Below are positions 33,990 to 44,706 of a stretch of 64,000 bases of DNA, piece by piece. Made by a program: the position numbers and the translations under genes. The DNA is taken from contig NZ_CP016808.1 in the NCBI RefSeq assembly GCF_002741035.1, positions 3,644,501-3,708,500 on the forward strand, written 5' to 3'. The stretch is from Paenibacillus sp. BIHB 4019 (GTDB taxonomy: Bacteria; Bacillota; Bacilli; Paenibacillales; Paenibacillaceae). Numbering within the stretch: the stretch's first letter is position 1; every line of letters begins with the position of its first letter. The notes under the pieces were generated by a model. That model was not told the origin of the DNA, did not search any database, and saw nothing but the letters and a program-made list of their open reading frames with translations.

Positions 33990-34253
33990 TTACACGTTCA
34001 TCTTCAAAATTTCTTCAATGATAATAGCTGGATCGGTAAACATGACGAGATGGCCGGAATGGGGAGCTTCGACAAATTTGCCGCCCGGCAAGGAAGCTGC
34101 GGTTTCGCGATGGGCAGCTGTAATAGCTGTTCTTATTTTTTGTTCCGAGCGTATCGGCTTCCTTTGACCATATAATGCAGCTTTCGTCCATCGCCAGTGT
34201 TGGCATATGCACTTGTTCCAAATGAATGTGGGGGTGTAGGGATCATGTCCATG
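33990..34253 (-). pseudogene. Alpha/beta hydrolase remnant, frameshifted
   Basis: The C-terminal third of a hydrolase-like protein is spread over two frames: EQVHMPTLAMDESCIIWSKE then, after a frameshift near 34140, ITAAHRETAASLPGGKFVEA and APHSGHLVMFTDPAIIIEEI (with the catalytic His in SGH), stop at 33990. The N-terminal two thirds and the nucleophile elbow are missing. Confidence 0.7.
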
Positions 34254-34311
34254 AATACCTCCATTTAGTGAGCCGATTCCATTTGCGAAAAGTAGGATAG
34301 GGCTGACCGCA

Positions 34312-37300
34312 TTAGCTGAGCAGCTTCATTTCCTTCGCCTGAGCGACTGCTTTTGTGCGCCGGTTGACCTTGAGTTTAGCAAAAATATTTTTCACATGCA
34401 CCTTTACCGTGCTTAGGGCGATAATGAGATGCTCAGCAATCTCTTTGTTGGATAGGCCAGAGGCGAGCAGGGCAAGCACCTCAAGCTCGCGCTCCGTAAG
34501 CGGCTCGGCGATCATGTCCGGCAGTGGCTGCACAGCTGATTCCTTGCTGCTTTGAGATTCGGGCTGCTCCGGCAAGCTTTGCAGAACACACATTAATAAG
34601 CCGTATGATGCCATAGCGAGCAGTACCGGTGTGCGATCAGCTGTGAACACGCCGCTTGCCAGCTTATTTTCAAGATAAAGCACGCCGAGCATGGTGCCAT
34701 GAACAGAAACGGGGATGCATATAACCGATTGGGGCTGATGCTTTGCCATGTAAGGGTTATGGATGAGCCAACTCTCTTCTGTTCCAGCATAATGAACCTT
34801 CTCCTGTGTCCGAAGGACATAACGGATAATGCCTTCCGGTAGCAAGGAGCTGTCATTCAGCTCGAAAGGGCAAGGGGCATTCGGATTCTCCAAGGCGGCA
34901 TAGACCTGAACATAAAGGGCATCGTTGCTGCCTGTAAGCAAGGCCCCTTTGCTTGCACCGGCATGCTTCAATATCGTTTTCATAATTTCGGCAAGCACGG
35001 CGTCCATATCGAGCGGGTTCGCGATTGCTTCTGTGGTTTGTAATATAGCGGCAAGATCAAGGCTTTCCGTTGACAGCGTTTCGCTGCTGCGGAAGCTGAT
35101 TGAGGCGGCTGGCTGTTCTTTTTTACTACCGTCTGCCTCTACAGCTGTGGTGAAAAAGGATATTCGAGGAGAAGCGCTGCCTGCCAGCTGCTGCTCTTGC
35201 CGCTGCAAGCCTAGCAATTGCTCCTCTAATTGCTCTGATTTTACGTAAACCTCCCACTGTCTATACCCCTCGAGTGCGGTCTGTAAATAAAATAAAGCGA
35301 TCTTGTTCATGGATCTAGCCGTGTAGAAACTTGCTGCGAGCTCCGCTGCCAGGCTTATTGCCTGTTTGTCGCCCAACTCCCTGGCTTGGCGCAGCGCTTT
35401 ATCATAAAGCTCCTCAGCCAGGCTTTGCTCATTGCAAGCGCGAGCATATTCAGCATGAAGAATGTCGGAACGGGCCTGATAAAAATCCGGGCTCCATGCA
35501 GCCCATTTTCGATAACGCCCAAGATTGCGAAGCAAGTTTTTTCTAATAATACGATGCCTGCGCAGCTCAGGATAGACTGCAATAATAGCTAACGATTCAT
35601 AAAACAGGCATTCGGGCAAATGAGGCAAATGAGTGGCGTAGGCTTCATGCGTTTTTGCTTGATGGGCCCACCCAATTGCATCCTCATAGCGTCCCAGAAG
35701 AAAGCATAGCTGCGTTTTATAGGTGCAGAATTGAAATAAGGTTGTCGCTGCGGTTTCCTCTTGCCTGATTTGCTTTAAAAAATGCTCCTCATCAAAGTCA
35801 GCTCCGCTGAATGAATCTGGTGCAGCCGTTCGCCCCTGCAGGGCGAGAAAAAACTGCTGATAGAGGAAAAAATTTTGGCGCACAAATTCATCCTTCGTTG
35901 TATCCAGCACGACCATATATTCGGCTATTTTGCGGTTTACATCGCTTAATGGGGCTCGCGCATACAAGGCGTTGATGTGGGCGCCAATCGCATAGCTGGC
36001 AAAGACGTAATCGCCGGAGTCCATGCCGTAGCGCATCGCTTGAGACACGTAGGCTTCGCCCTCACCGGCTTTCCCGGCAAATTGGCACAGCACGCCGCCG
36101 TATATCGTATAGGTTGTGCTTTTAATGGAAGGACTGTTGTAAATCTCGGATAGCTCAACGCCGATTTTTCCAATCGCGTACCCCTTGTCGAACTGGCCCC
36201 TAGTATTGCCTAAAATCATTCCGTAGGCCGAATAGACAGCTGCCGACACCGGCGTATTTCCATGCTTAAGCGACAGCTGAATGGCCCGGCAAATGAGCTG
36301 GAAGTAAATCTTTTTATCCGTAAAAAAGGTAGAGGGCACTACAGCAAAAATCAAATTCATTGCCGCAATGTAGTCCGGGTCCGTCATTTCCTTAAGCTGG
36401 AGCAGCTTGTCGTAGCGGTTGCGCAGCAGCTGTTCTATACGAATGCCTTCTAGCATCAGCATGAAGCTGCCGGGATTAGGGTCAATAATAATTTGAAGCT
36501 CCCTCAGACTTTGCAGGCCAAGCGCAGTGCCTTCCGAATACTTGCCCTGATTGATGAACTGCATAATTCGAATCATAAATACTCGGCTTCGTTCGGCTGG
36601 GCCGCGCGCATAGCTGAGCAGCAGCTCAAGATCGCTGTCTGATTGCGCATGATTGCCGCACATATATTCACATTCCGCCTTCTGGGCGTACAAATTAAAG
36701 CAAAGCTCAAAGGACGAGTTCCAGCCCTCCATGCCAAGCAGCAAAGCCCCCTTGTGAAAATATTGGACAGCTACATCAAAGGCAGAGGAAGCTTTAGCGC
36801 GGCTCCCTGCCTCTAGATTAAGCTGCGCGAGCTCAAGCCGCTCCTCCTTGTCCGCAATTAAAACAGCGCCTCTGTTCATATGGTTAACGGCCTCGAAGGC
36901 ATGCTTGCCGTCTTCCATGCTAATAGCGTCTCCGGCAGCTGCTTCTGCCTGGTGCTGCCGGTTCAGAAAACGCCCGATGTGCAGATGCAGCGCCTGCTTG
37001 GCTGAATTCTCCAGCTGGCCGTAAATCAGCTTCTGGATGCTGTCATGGGCAAAGCGGTAAAGCCCCTTGTGAACGGGCAAAATAATGCCTTCGCCTTCAA
37101 TGGCCGACCATTGCGCGGCTAGCGCTACGCTATTCTGATTAGCAGCCTGGGCTATGAATTGCGGGGAAAAGGAGCTGCCTACACATGCGGCAGTCTGGAG
37201 CAGCTGCTGCGCTTCGGGCGCAAGACGGCTCATTCGGTAGGCCATCAGCTCTTGAATGGAAAAGCCCGGCTCGCGTTCAAGCATCTGCTCCCAATCCCAC

Positions 37301-38805
37301 TGCCAGCCATGCTTGTCAGCGCTGTATCTCAGGGTGCCGTCATCCTGCATGCGGAGCAGAATTTGCTTGAAATGAAACGGGTTGCCGCCGGATTTATGGT
37401 ACAGCAGCTCCGTCAAGTCCATCGTGGTGCTGGCCGGGCTGTTAAGCGTCTCCATTACAAAGCGGTTCATATGCGCCATGTCGAGCGGCTCTAAATGTAG
37501 ATGGCGGACGACCGCCTGCTTGGAAACACTGCCATCCGGCTCATAGCCGGGAAGCGTGCGCGCATCGGTTTCCCTATGGCGATAAGCGCAGACGAACAGC
37601 AAATACTGGCATTCCGGATCGCATACCAGGGCATGAATGAGCTGAAGAGACGACGAGTTTGCCCATTGCAAATCATCAATAAACAGCACGATGGGATGCT
37701 CCTTGGAAGCTAGCGCTTGAACAAATTTGCGGAAAGCATAAATAAACCGTTTATGCGATTCATAGGGCGGCAGAACCTCCACGGCTGGCGCTTCGCCAAG
37801 CAGCACGGCCGCCTCGGGAATAATCGCGGTTATAATGCCTATGCTCGTTCCTAGAGCCTCTCGCAGCCGCATGCTCCAAAGCTCGGCTTTGTCCTTGTGT
37901 TCGCCAAGCAGGTGGCGAATAAGACCGCGAAAGGCTTGGATGATTGGATAATAGGGGCTTTCATTGGCGAGCTGCTCGAATTTGCCGGTTATGTAGAAAA
38001 ATTCGCCTGCTTGCGGCTGGTTTCGAAACATTTTATCCATGAGGCTCGTTTTTCCGATGCCGGCCTCCCCTGATATATACACCAATTCCGTAGAGCCGAA
38101 GCAGACGGAATAGAGGGCTTGGGTGAGCACGGAAAGCTCATACTCCCTGCCGTGAAAGCCAGGCTCCAGTATAAAGGAGGGAGGCGAGTGGCCGATATTA
38201 TTTAAGTCTGCCTGCAGCAGAAGCGCACTGGAATAGCGTTTATCCGGATTTTTTTCCAGCAGCTTCATAATGATAGCCTCCAGCCCTTCAGGCCATTCCA
38301 TATGCGAATTAGTCATGGGAGGGACGCTTTTTACCAAATGCAGGTATACCCATTCGAGCGGATTATCCGCTTCAAAGGGCAAACGTCCGGTGAGCATTTC
38401 GTAAAAAATAACGCCAAGCGAATAAAGATCGCTCCGCTCGTCGACCGTTCGCAGCATCCGGCCGGTATTTTCCGGCGAGCAGTAGGGCAGCGTCAAGTCG
38501 TTTGCCAGCTGCCCGTCAGGGCGAACATAGCGTTTGTCCGTCCGTTGAACAGCTAATCCGGCATCCGGCACGGACGATTGATTATGAGCGGGAAAAACAT
38601 GAATTCGCTCCGGCCGCAAGTCGAGATGAATGATATGCTGTTGATGAAGCTCCGCTACACTTGCAGCAAGGGAGCTTGCCAAAGGCAGAAATTGCTCTGG
38701 AGGCATCCCGCTCCATTCAGCTAAATAATACCTCAGGGAAAGCTCAGGGATAGGCAAATCCGGCCCCGCAGGGCCAAAAGCATTCTCAAAGTTCATTGCG
38801 GACAT
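34312..38805 (-). CDS. Giant LuxR regulator: degenerate kinase - AAA ATPase - TPR - GAF - HTH
   Basis: 1497 residues from ATG 38805 (AGAGGTG eight bases upstream). Residues about 25-205 are the C-lobe of a Ser/Thr kinase: [14 protein letters not shown] in place of HRDxKPxNIxV, PDAGLA in place of [34 protein letters not shown]. The N-lobe with glycine loop and VAIK lysine is absent, so it is a predicted pseudokinase. Then an ATPase: Walker [10 protein letters not shown] (248-256), Walker [12 protein letters not shown] (about 385-395), a long TPR-like region, a GAF domain (about 1280-1410) and a LuxR HTH at the end ([39 protein letters not shown]). Kinase-AAA-GAF proteins usually end in a histidine kinase or HTH and act as cytoplasmic signal integrators. 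Target unknown. Confidence 0.9.
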   Translation of the reverse strand: MSAMNFENAFGPAGPDLPIPELSLRYYLAEWSGMPPEQFLPLASSLAASVAELHQQHIIHLDLRPERIHVFPAHNQSSVPDAGLAVQRTDKRYVRPDGQLANDLTLPYCSPENTGRMLRTVDERSDLYSLGVIFYEMLTGRLPFEADNPLEWVYLHLVKSVPPMTNSHMEWPEGLEAIIMKLLEKNPDKRYSSALLLQADLNNIGHSPPSFILEPGFHGREYELSVLTQALYSVCFGSTELVYISGEAGIGKTSLMDKMFRNQPQAGEFFYITGKFEQLANESPYYPIIQAFRGLIRHLLGEHKDKAELWSMRLREALGTSIGIITAIIPEAAVLLGEAPAVEVLPPYESHKRFIYAFRKFVQALASKEHPIVLFIDDLQWANSSSLQLIHALVCDPECQYLLFVCAYRHRETDARTLPGYEPDGSVSKQAVVRHLHLEPLDMAHMNRFVMETLNSPASTTMDLTELLYHKSGGNPFHFKQILLRMQDDGTLRYSADKHGWQWDWEQMLEREPGFSIQELMAYRMSRLAPEAQQLLQTAACVGSSFSPQFIAQAANQNSVALAAQWSAIEGEGIILPVHKGLYRFAHDSIQKLIYGQLENSAKQALHLHIGRFLNRQHQAEAAAGDAISMEDGKHAFEAVNHMNRGAVLIADKEERLELAQLNLEAGSRAKASSAFDVAVQYFHKGALLLGMEGWNSSFELCFNLYAQKAECEYMCGNHAQSDSDLELLLSYARGPAERSRVFMIRIMQFINQGKYSEGTALGLQSLRELQIIIDPNPGSFMLMLEGIRIEQLLRNRYDKLLQLKEMTDPDYIAAMNLIFAVVPSTFFTDKKIYFQLICRAIQLSLKHGNTPVSAAVYSAYGMILGNTRGQFDKGYAIGKIGVELSEIYNSPSIKSTTYTIYGGVLCQFAGKAGEGEAYVSQAMRYGMDSGDYVFASYAIGAHINALYARAPLSDVNRKIAEYMVVLDTTKDEFVRQNFFLYQQFFLALQGRTAAPDSFSGADFDEEHFLKQIRQEETAATTLFQFCTYKTQLCFLLGRYEDAIGWAHQAKTHEAYATHLPHLPECLFYESLAIIAVYPELRRHRIIRKNLLRNLGRYRKWAAWSPDFYQARSDILHAEYARACNEQSLAEELYDKALRQARELGDKQAISLAAELAASFYTARSMNKIALFYLQTALEGYRQWEVYVKSEQLEEQLLGLQRQEQQLAGSASPRISFFTTAVEADGSKKEQPAASISFRSSETLSTESLDLAAILQTTEAIANPLDMDAVLAEIMKTILKHAGASKGALLTGSNDALYVQVYAALENPNAPCPFELNDSSLLPEGIIRYVLRTQEKVHYAGTEESWLIHNPYMAKHQPQSVICIPVSVHGTMLGVLYLENKLASGVFTADRTPVLLAMASYGLLMCVLQSLPEQPESQSSKESAVQPLPDMIAEPLTERELEVLALLASGLSNKEIAEHLIIALSTVKVHVKNIFAKLKVNRRTKAVAQAKEMKLLS

Positions 38806-38982
38806 GACCAAAACACCTCTAGCATCAAATTACTCTTTCATTCCTACTATTATAATAAATGGAAGCCTGTTTCCGCTCGTTTTAAATGAAAAATACTTCT
38901 TTATAGGTATAGGGTTAGCCCCTCGTTTTGTATTAATTTAAATAGAGAATTGAACAGCAGAAAGGCACGGGTGGGCGTCAAT

Positions 38983-39165
38983 ATGGAAAATGCATTAATT
39001 GTTCTGGTTACCATCTCAATTATAGCGGTTGTTGTTTTTGTTAAGGTGTGGTGGGATGGCAATGGCATGAGTTGGAGATTCATCAAGTGGTATTTCGGTA
39101 TTTTTCTGATTTTGGCGGTAGCGGGCAGCACCGTGACTTTTTTTATGAGCAAGGGCCTATCTTAG
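38983..39165 (+). CDS. Small two-TM membrane protein (60 aa)
   Basis: From ATG 38983 (GGTGGG seven bases upstream) 60 residues with two hydrophobic helices (about 4-22 and 34-53) joined by a short loop with WWDGNGMSWRFIKWY. I do not recognise the family. Sits alone between the giant regulator (divergent) and the SLH protein gene. Confidence 0.55.
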   Translation: MENALIVLVTISIIAVVVFVKVWWDGNGMSWRFIKWYFGIFLILAVAGSTVTFFMSKGLS

Positions 39166-39282
39166 AGCAATCGGGCAGGTTAACATAATGGTAGAATCAG
39201 GTTATGGAAAAAAGCTGCGAGATGCATGTAAGAATTGGTTAAAAGATAAGCTCTAATAAATAGTCTATTACGGGGGATTGCA

Positions 39283-42200
39283 ATGATCACATGGAATTGG
39301 AACAAGCGCTGGATTGCCCTATTGCTGGCAGCGGTATTATTGATGGAGCTTTCAGCAGTCAGGCCGGCGCAAGCGGCGGGAGCGGCTGTATTGGATCAGG
39401 AGAGTGCAAGCTATTCGGGATATGTATGGACAAATGCTGATTATCCGCGATATCAAACCTTTACGCCGGCTATAACGGGCTATCTGGATGCCATTGAGCT
39501 TAATATTACGGCAACAAACAGCCCTGATCTCCTCATCATTAAAGTTTATAAGGATGATGATCTTACGACACCACTTGCATCCGCTCAAACATCGTCTATC
39601 GGAACAGGCTGGTCATCTGTTGATTTTTCCGGAACATCGGCTTATTTGACGAGAGAAACCATGTATCGAATGGTTGTATCTACAGAAAATGCTGGATCAT
39701 CCGGAATTGGGTGGAATATAAGTTCGACTGATTCCTATACCAGAGGCTATTCGATCGTTAACGGACACGATTTTACTTTCAGGACGTATATGATTGGCGA
39801 CTATTCGCTCTCCCCAGCCTTAAGCACCGTTTCGGCTGGTCAATCGAGCCTGACCGCAGATGGAGCAAGCCGTACAACCGTAACTGTGCAGATGAAGGAT
39901 AAGCAGGGTACGAATCTAGCGGCGGGTGGAGAAAACGTGACCATCTCGTCTACACGGGGCACGGTCAGCATGGTTACGGATAATGGCGATGGCACCTATA
40001 CGGCGACGCTGACGTCTTCGACTACAGCGGGGACGGCGACTGTGAGCGTGACAGTAGGAAGCCAATCGCTCACATCGACGGCGAGCGTGCAGTTTGAAGC
40101 GGGAGCGGCGTCGGCTGCGACGAGTATAGTGGAAGTAGCGAACGCCTCCCTGACGGCCGACGGTGTAAGTCAGACGATGGTGAGCATCAGGCTGAAGGAC
40201 ATGTATGGCAATGCGTTAACAAGCGGAGGAGGGTCGGTCACGGCATTAGCGACGGCTGGCTCAGTCAGCAGCCTTATGGATAACGGCAACGGCACGTATA
40301 CAGCAACGCTGACGGCGCCGACGAGGGCGGGAACGGGAATTATTATCGCTACGGTGCAAGGCCAGACGATCACATCGCAGCCGAGCGTGGAGTTTGTGCC
40401 GGGAGCGGCATCGACGGCAACGAGTACAGTAGAGGCGAGCCCAGCAACGCTGACGGCTGACGGAGCGAGCCAATCGACCGTCAGCATTACGCTAAAGGAT
40501 GCGTATGGCAATGCGTTGACAAGCGGAGGAGCGACCGTCACGGTATCTGCGACGACGGGCACGGTGGGCGCCGTCACGGACAACGGTGACGGCACGTATA
40601 CGGCGACGCTGACAGCTCCGACGACGGTGGGAACGGCAACCGTCAGTGCGACGGTAGGAGGCCAGTCGATCACAGCGACAGCGAGCGTGCAGTTTGTGCC
40701 GGGAGCGGCATCGACGGCGACGAGCACAGTGGAAGCAGCGGATGCGTCCTTGACCGCTAATGGCGCGAGCCAGACCACGATCAGCGTAAAGCTTAAAAAT
40801 GCGCATGGCAATGCACTGACTAGCGGAGGATCGGCGGTCGCGGTATCGACGACGGCGGGGACGGTAGGCGCCGTTACGGACAATGGCGATGGCACTTATA
40901 CGGCGATGCTGACGGCGTCAACAACTGCGAGGAACGCTATAGTCAGCGCCAGCGTTGGCGGGCAGGTCATAGCGGCAACGGCAAGCGTCTCCTTTTTACC
41001 GGGAGCTCCCTCCGTATTAACTAGCAGAATTCTAGTGTCGGATGGGACTTTAACCGCTGACGGAGCAAGCCAGACAACGATTCGTGTAAGGCTGAGCGAC
41101 GCACAGGAGAATAGCTTGACAACCGGCGGAGCGACGGTAGCCATTGCTGCAACGCTAGGAACGGTTAGCGCGGTAACGGATAACGGTGACGGCACGTATA
41201 CAGCAACGCTGACTGCCCCGACTGCGTTAGGCAATGCGATCGTGAGCGCAACCGTTAACGGGCAGACGCTACAGACGACGGAAGAAATCGAATTTGTCGT
41301 TGGGGAGATGAGCCCCGCCCAATCAACCGTCACCGCGAGCGAGGCAGTCGTTCGGGCAGATGGCGGCAGCGTCCTGATCTCCGTAAAGCTGATGGATGAC
41401 TTTAACCATCCGCTTGAAGGGCAAACGATGCGGCTTCAGGCAAGAGGCGGGCATTCCATCATTGCTCAGCCTGCTGCAGTAACGGGTGCAGATGGAATAG
41501 CAAGCTTCACAGTGAGCAATACGACCGCAGAGGACGTTACTTATTTTGCCCAGGAAGAGGCAAGCGGAGTTGAACTGGATCAAACGGCAGAGGTGTCGTT
41601 CGTCTACGATCAATCTCCAACGATTGCTCTGCAAGCTGATCCCTCAGCGGCAACCTTTGGGACGGTGACCGTACATGCGACGGCAGCGGCTTTCGGGGAA
41701 TTCAACCGCATCGCTTCGATAAAATGGGCGGAAGGAAGCCGTTCCGTCTCCTATTTTGCAACAGCTGGCGAGGTCATGACGAGCCAATTTACCGTACAGG
41801 CGAACGGAGTGTATACCGTCTATGCGCTAGATGCTTCGGGCAATGCCGCTGTGGCTACGATTGATATTCAAAATATCGTACCGTTAAGCAGCAATGCGAA
41901 TTTGTCTGGGTGGGAGCTAGAGGGAGCCGGAGGGGCAGTGAGCTTCCGGTTTGATCCGGCCATTGCGAATTATACGGTCCAAGCAGGCCACTCGACAGCT
42001 GGTTTGAAAATGAAGCTGACCTTATTGGACGCCTACTCCAAAGTTTACGTAAACGGTACGCAGGTTGCGAGCGGCGTACAAACCGGGGAATATTCGCTTG
42101 CTGCGGGAAACAATACGTTTGAGGTTCAGGTCGAGGCACAGGACGGCACGATTAAAAAGTATGAGTTGAACGTTATTCGTGCCGTACCGCCTGCTCCTAA

Positions 42201-43470
42201 TACGGGAGGCGCTTCAAGTACGCCTGCCGCATCGGCAGACACGCCGGTTGTCATCCAAATTAATGAAAAAGACATTGAAGGGGCTGCCTTCCTTAAGCTT
42301 GGCACCGATAAAACCAAAACCATTTATGCCCATTTGGATGCCGCTATACTCAGCAAAGTGCTGGGTTCTGCCACTGCTTCGGAAAAACAAAATATTTCAA
42401 TATCTATTGCTGCGGAAGCAGACGTAGTTGAAGTACAGCTTTCAGCTGACGCTGCGCAAGCTCTCATCAAAGCCGCTGCGGTTGTGACGCTTAAAACGAT
42501 ATATGGAGAGCACCGGCTGCCTATAGCTGAGCTGGCCAAACAGCAGCCTGAATGGAGCGCCGCGGCGAAAGTGCGCATTACTATTGGGCTGGAGAAGGGG
42601 AGTGCTGCAGCAAGCCTGCAAAAAGCAGCAGAAACAGGCGGTTTGCAACTAATTGGCAGCCCCGTATATTTTAAAGTGGAGACGATTGGAACTAGCGGCA
42701 TTAGTAGGGTCTCCAGCTTCAGCCGTTATGTGGAAAACGTCGTTTATCTGCCTGCAAATGCAGCTATCACGGCTACAACGGCTGCCCTGTGGGATGAGAA
42801 GCTGGGTCTGCGCCCCGTTCCTACTTCCTTTATAGCGAAGGATGGACGAAAATTGGCCGTTATTCACAGCTTGACGGGCGGTGCCTTTGTGCTCGTCACC
42901 CATACGTCTGCATTAACCGATATTAAAAATCATTGGGCGGCTGCCGAAATTGAAACTATGTACAGCAGAATGATTGTAAACGGTCAGGCTGGCAATCAAT
43001 TTAAGCCAGACTCCGCCATTACCCGTGCCGAAGTCGCAGCCTTGCTTGCCAGGGCGCTAGGCTTGCCGAGCGCTGGAAGCCGTACCGATTTTCATGACGT
43101 TAGCGATGCAAATTGGTACAGTAGTGCCGTGGCGGCCGTACAAACTTATGGCATTATGGATGGCTATAAAGACGGAACGTTTCGGCCAAATGAAGAAGTT
43201 TCCAGACAGGAAGCCATCGTAATGGCCGTTCGTGCGCTGAAGCTGGCGGGTGCAGAAAGCGATTCAGCAGGCGCTGCAGAAGTGGACTTATCCGCATATG
43301 GCGATCATTCGAAAATTGGCAGCTGGGCGGAGGAGGCTATGCAGATAGCGATATTAAAAGGTTTGGTGAAGGGCTATGGAAATGAGCTGCAGCCGCAAAA
43401 ACCACTGACTCGCGCCGAAATGACCGTACTCATTTATCGAATGCTCATGCAAGCGGGGCTCATTCAGTAG
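39283..43470 (+). CDS. SLH-domain surface protein with Ig-like (Big_1) repeats
   Basis: 1395 residues. Signal peptide ends about PAQA-A (31). Residues 35-175: a beta-sandwich resembling a carbohydrate-binding or discoidin-like domain. Residues 180-679: five invasin/intimin-type Big_1 repeats of exactly 100 residues (DNGDGTYTATLTAPT is the core), then a divergent sixth (680-775). Residues about 865-965: cadherin-like beta-sandwich (LSGWELEGAGGAVSFRF). C-terminus: three SLH domains (about 1210-1255, 1270-1315, 1340-1390; FRPNEEVSRQEAIVMAVRAL) that bind pyruvylated secondary wall polymer. A surface-anchored stalk-like adhesin or enzyme-free scaffold; no catalytic domain is visible. Good terminator not found; a long palindrome follows at 43547. 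Confidence 0.92.
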   Translation: MITWNWNKRWIALLLAAVLLMELSAVRPAQAAGAAVLDQESASYSGYVWTNADYPRYQTFTPAITGYLDAIELNITATNSPDLLIIKVYKDDDLTTPLASAQTSSIGTGWSSVDFSGTSAYLTRETMYRMVVSTENAGSSGIGWNISSTDSYTRGYSIVNGHDFTFRTYMIGDYSLSPALSTVSAGQSSLTADGASRTTVTVQMKDKQGTNLAAGGENVTISSTRGTVSMVTDNGDGTYTATLTSSTTAGTATVSVTVGSQSLTSTASVQFEAGAASAATSIVEVANASLTADGVSQTMVSIRLKDMYGNALTSGGGSVTALATAGSVSSLMDNGNGTYTATLTAPTRAGTGIIIATVQGQTITSQPSVEFVPGAASTATSTVEASPATLTADGASQSTVSITLKDAYGNALTSGGATVTVSATTGTVGAVTDNGDGTYTATLTAPTTVGTATVSATVGGQSITATASVQFVPGAASTATSTVEAADASLTANGASQTTISVKLKNAHGNALTSGGSAVAVSTTAGTVGAVTDNGDGTYTAMLTASTTARNAIVSASVGGQVIAATASVSFLPGAPSVLTSRILVSDGTLTADGASQTTIRVRLSDAQENSLTTGGATVAIAATLGTVSAVTDNGDGTYTATLTAPTALGNAIVSATVNGQTLQTTEEIEFVVGEMSPAQSTVTASEAVVRADGGSVLISVKLMDDFNHPLEGQTMRLQARGGHSIIAQPAAVTGADGIASFTVSNTTAEDVTYFAQEEASGVELDQTAEVSFVYDQSPTIALQADPSAATFGTVTVHATAAAFGEFNRIASIKWAEGSRSVSYFATAGEVMTSQFTVQANGVYTVYALDASGNAAVATIDIQNIVPLSSNANLSGWELEGAGGAVSFRFDPAIANYTVQAGHSTAGLKMKLTLLDAYSKVYVNGTQVASGVQTGEYSLAAGNNTFEVQVEAQDGTIKKYELNVIRAVPPAPNTGGASSTPAASADTPVVIQINEKDIEGAAFLKLGTDKTKTIYAHLDAAILSKVLGSATASEKQNISISIAAEADVVEVQLSADAAQALIKAAAVVTLKTIYGEHRLPIAELAKQQPEWSAAAKVRITIGLEKGSAAASLQKAAETGGLQLIGSPVYFKVETIGTSGISRVSSFSRYVENVVYLPANAAITATTAALWDEKLGLRPVPTSFIAKDGRKLAVIHSLTGGAFVLVTHTSALTDIKNHWAAAEIETMYSRMIVNGQAGNQFKPDSAITRAEVAALLARALGLPSAGSRTDFHDVSDANWYSSAVAAVQTYGIMDGYKDGTFRPNEEVSRQEAIVMAVRALKLAGAESDSAGAAEVDLSAYGDHSKIGSWAEEAMQIAILKGLVKGYGNELQPQKPLTRAEMTVLIYRMLMQAGLIQ
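39820..41319 (+). repeat. Five tandem 300-bp repeats (Big_1 coding)
   Basis: Repeat starts at 39820, 40120, 40420, 40720 and 41020 are exactly 300 bp apart, with strong nucleotide identity especially between the third and fourth units (around GGTGACGGCACGTATACGGC and GTGCCGGGAGCGGCATCGAC). A sixth, diverged unit starts at 41320. Confidence 0.9.
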
Positions 43471-43546
43471 AGGCGGCTAAAAGGTAAGATCAACCTTGGG
43501 AAGCTACTGGAAAGGAGTGATTTTAACTATACGATACACAAGGAAG

Positions 43547-43592
43547 AGCGTTATTATATTTGCCCCTATAGGGGTGTAATATAATAACGCTC
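43547..43592. repeat. Long perfect palindrome (cruciform/hairpin)
   Basis: Outer 15-bp arms GAGCGTTATTATATT (43547-43561) and AATATAATAACGCTC (43578-43592) enclose an inner CCCC-TATA-GGGG hairpin. No T-run follows on either strand, so it is not a standard terminator. It lies between the SLH gene and the convergent response regulator; the remaining gene-free bases here show nothing more. Confidence 0.8.
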
Positions 43593-43704
43593 CCCATACT
43601 CACTTTGTATGGACGGCGAAAACCGTTTACGCTTGATACCCCTTTAATCATTTCTACGTAAAAAATGGTCAGCAGCGTTTGTACAAATGCTGCGGCATCC
43701 CCGA

Positions 43705-44424
43705 TTAGTCTATGAATTCGGCAGGCTTGTCATTAAATTTATAGCCGACGCCGCGAATGGTGCGGATATAATGCGGCTTTGCCGGATTTTTCTCCAGTTT
43801 TTTTCGCAAATTATAAATATGTACCATGACCGTATGCGTATCTCCCATATGGACATCATCCCAGAGCAGCGAAAACAGCTGCTCGTTTTTGTATACCCGG
43901 TTTGGATTTTTAGCGAGATGGAACAGCAGCTTGAATTCCTTGGCTGATAGGGAAACGGGTTTGTTGTCCACAAGCACAAGGTGGGTGGCGGGATCAATGA
44001 GCAATTGATCAAACTTTAACGTTTTGTCGGTTACTTCTTCGTGTTTATGCAGCAAATTGCTTCTGCGGATATGCGCTTTAACTCTGGCGATTAGCTCAAT
44101 CGGGCTAAACGGCTTTGAAATGAAGTCATCCCCTCCAAGGCCCAGCCCCAGCACTTTATCAATATCCTCGTCCTTGCAGCTGACGAACAAAATCGGCACA
44201 TTGCTCGTTTTGCGAATTTCGCTGCAAATTTGAAAACCGTCCATGCCCGGCAGCAGCACATCAAGCAGCACCAGATCAGGAGCATGCTCCTGCGCCGCTT
44301 TAAGCGCATCGACGCCATTGTAGGCCGACAGCGTATGAAACCCTTCCCTTTTCAGAGACATGGTCAGCAATTCATTAATTTCATGATCATCATCCACGAT
44401 CAAAATCGTATTTTTAGAAGACAT
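43705..44424 (-). CDS. OmpR/PhoP-family response regulator (orphan)
   Basis: 239 residues from ATG 44424 behind GAGGAG; an open frame to 44496 lacks a site. Receiver domain: ILIVDDD (acidic pocket), LVLLDVLLPG (phospho-acceptor Asp about 55), PILFVSCKDED, DFISKPFSPIEL (Lys). C-terminal winged helix: LSAKEFKLLFHLAKNPNRVY, YIRTIRGVGYKF. No histidine kinase gene is adjacent. OmpR-family proteins bind tandem direct repeats with 11-bp period; such repeats occur before the transport operon and both precursor genes of the neighbouring RiPP cluster, so it is the best local candidate for their regulator. Confidence 0.92.
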   Translation of the reverse strand: MSSKNTILIVDDDHEINELLTMSLKREGFHTLSAYNGVDALKAAQEHAPDLVLLDVLLPGMDGFQICSEIRKTSNVPILFVSCKDEDIDKVLGLGLGGDDFISKPFSPIELIARVKAHIRRSNLLHKHEEVTDKTLKFDQLLIDPATHLVLVDNKPVSLSAKEFKLLFHLAKNPNRVYKNEQLFSLLWDDVHMGDTHTVMVHIYNLRKKLEKNPAKPHYIRTIRGVGYKFNDKPAEFID

Positions 44425-44585
44425 ATGATAGCCATTCTCCTCTTGTATAGCTTGCTGGTTGCGAGCGAGCAGATTTCTCTTCTCTCGCAGCGGCATACCC
44501 TGCCGAAAGTCTCAAAATTATCCTATTTTAAGTATCTCATGTTCGCAAAAATATGTCGATTGGATAAATCAGATTTTAAATGAAA

Positions 44586-44640
44586 TTGAGGTTATCTTGA
44601 CTTTGAATTGATGGTTTAACATTTTGGGCTATTTTATAAT
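44586..44640 (+). promoter_or_regulatory. Promoter of the RiPP transport operon with three 11-bp-spaced TTGA boxes
   Basis: TTGA boxes at 44586, 44597 and 44608 (11 bp apart), then a degenerate fourth position, and -10 TATAAT at 44635-44640. The arrangement parallels the precursor promoters at 52189 and 52676. The gene-free stretch 44425-44585 holds the response-regulator promoter but nothing else recognised. Confidence 0.6.
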
Positions 44641-44706
44641 GTAGGGCAGTAGGACTTGATAGGTATAAAGGTTTAGTCAGGTTTAGTTTTGAAGGGAGAT
44701 AGCCTA

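Noticed and set aside
40170..40895. 241-codon antisense ORF inside the SLH gene
   Set aside because: Composition of the Ala/Thr/Val repeats leaves the opposite strand open; the translation is low-complexity and the plus strand has a clear protein.
43547..43592. Rho-independent terminator
   Set aside because: The palindrome has no following T-run on either strand; kept as an unexplained hairpin.
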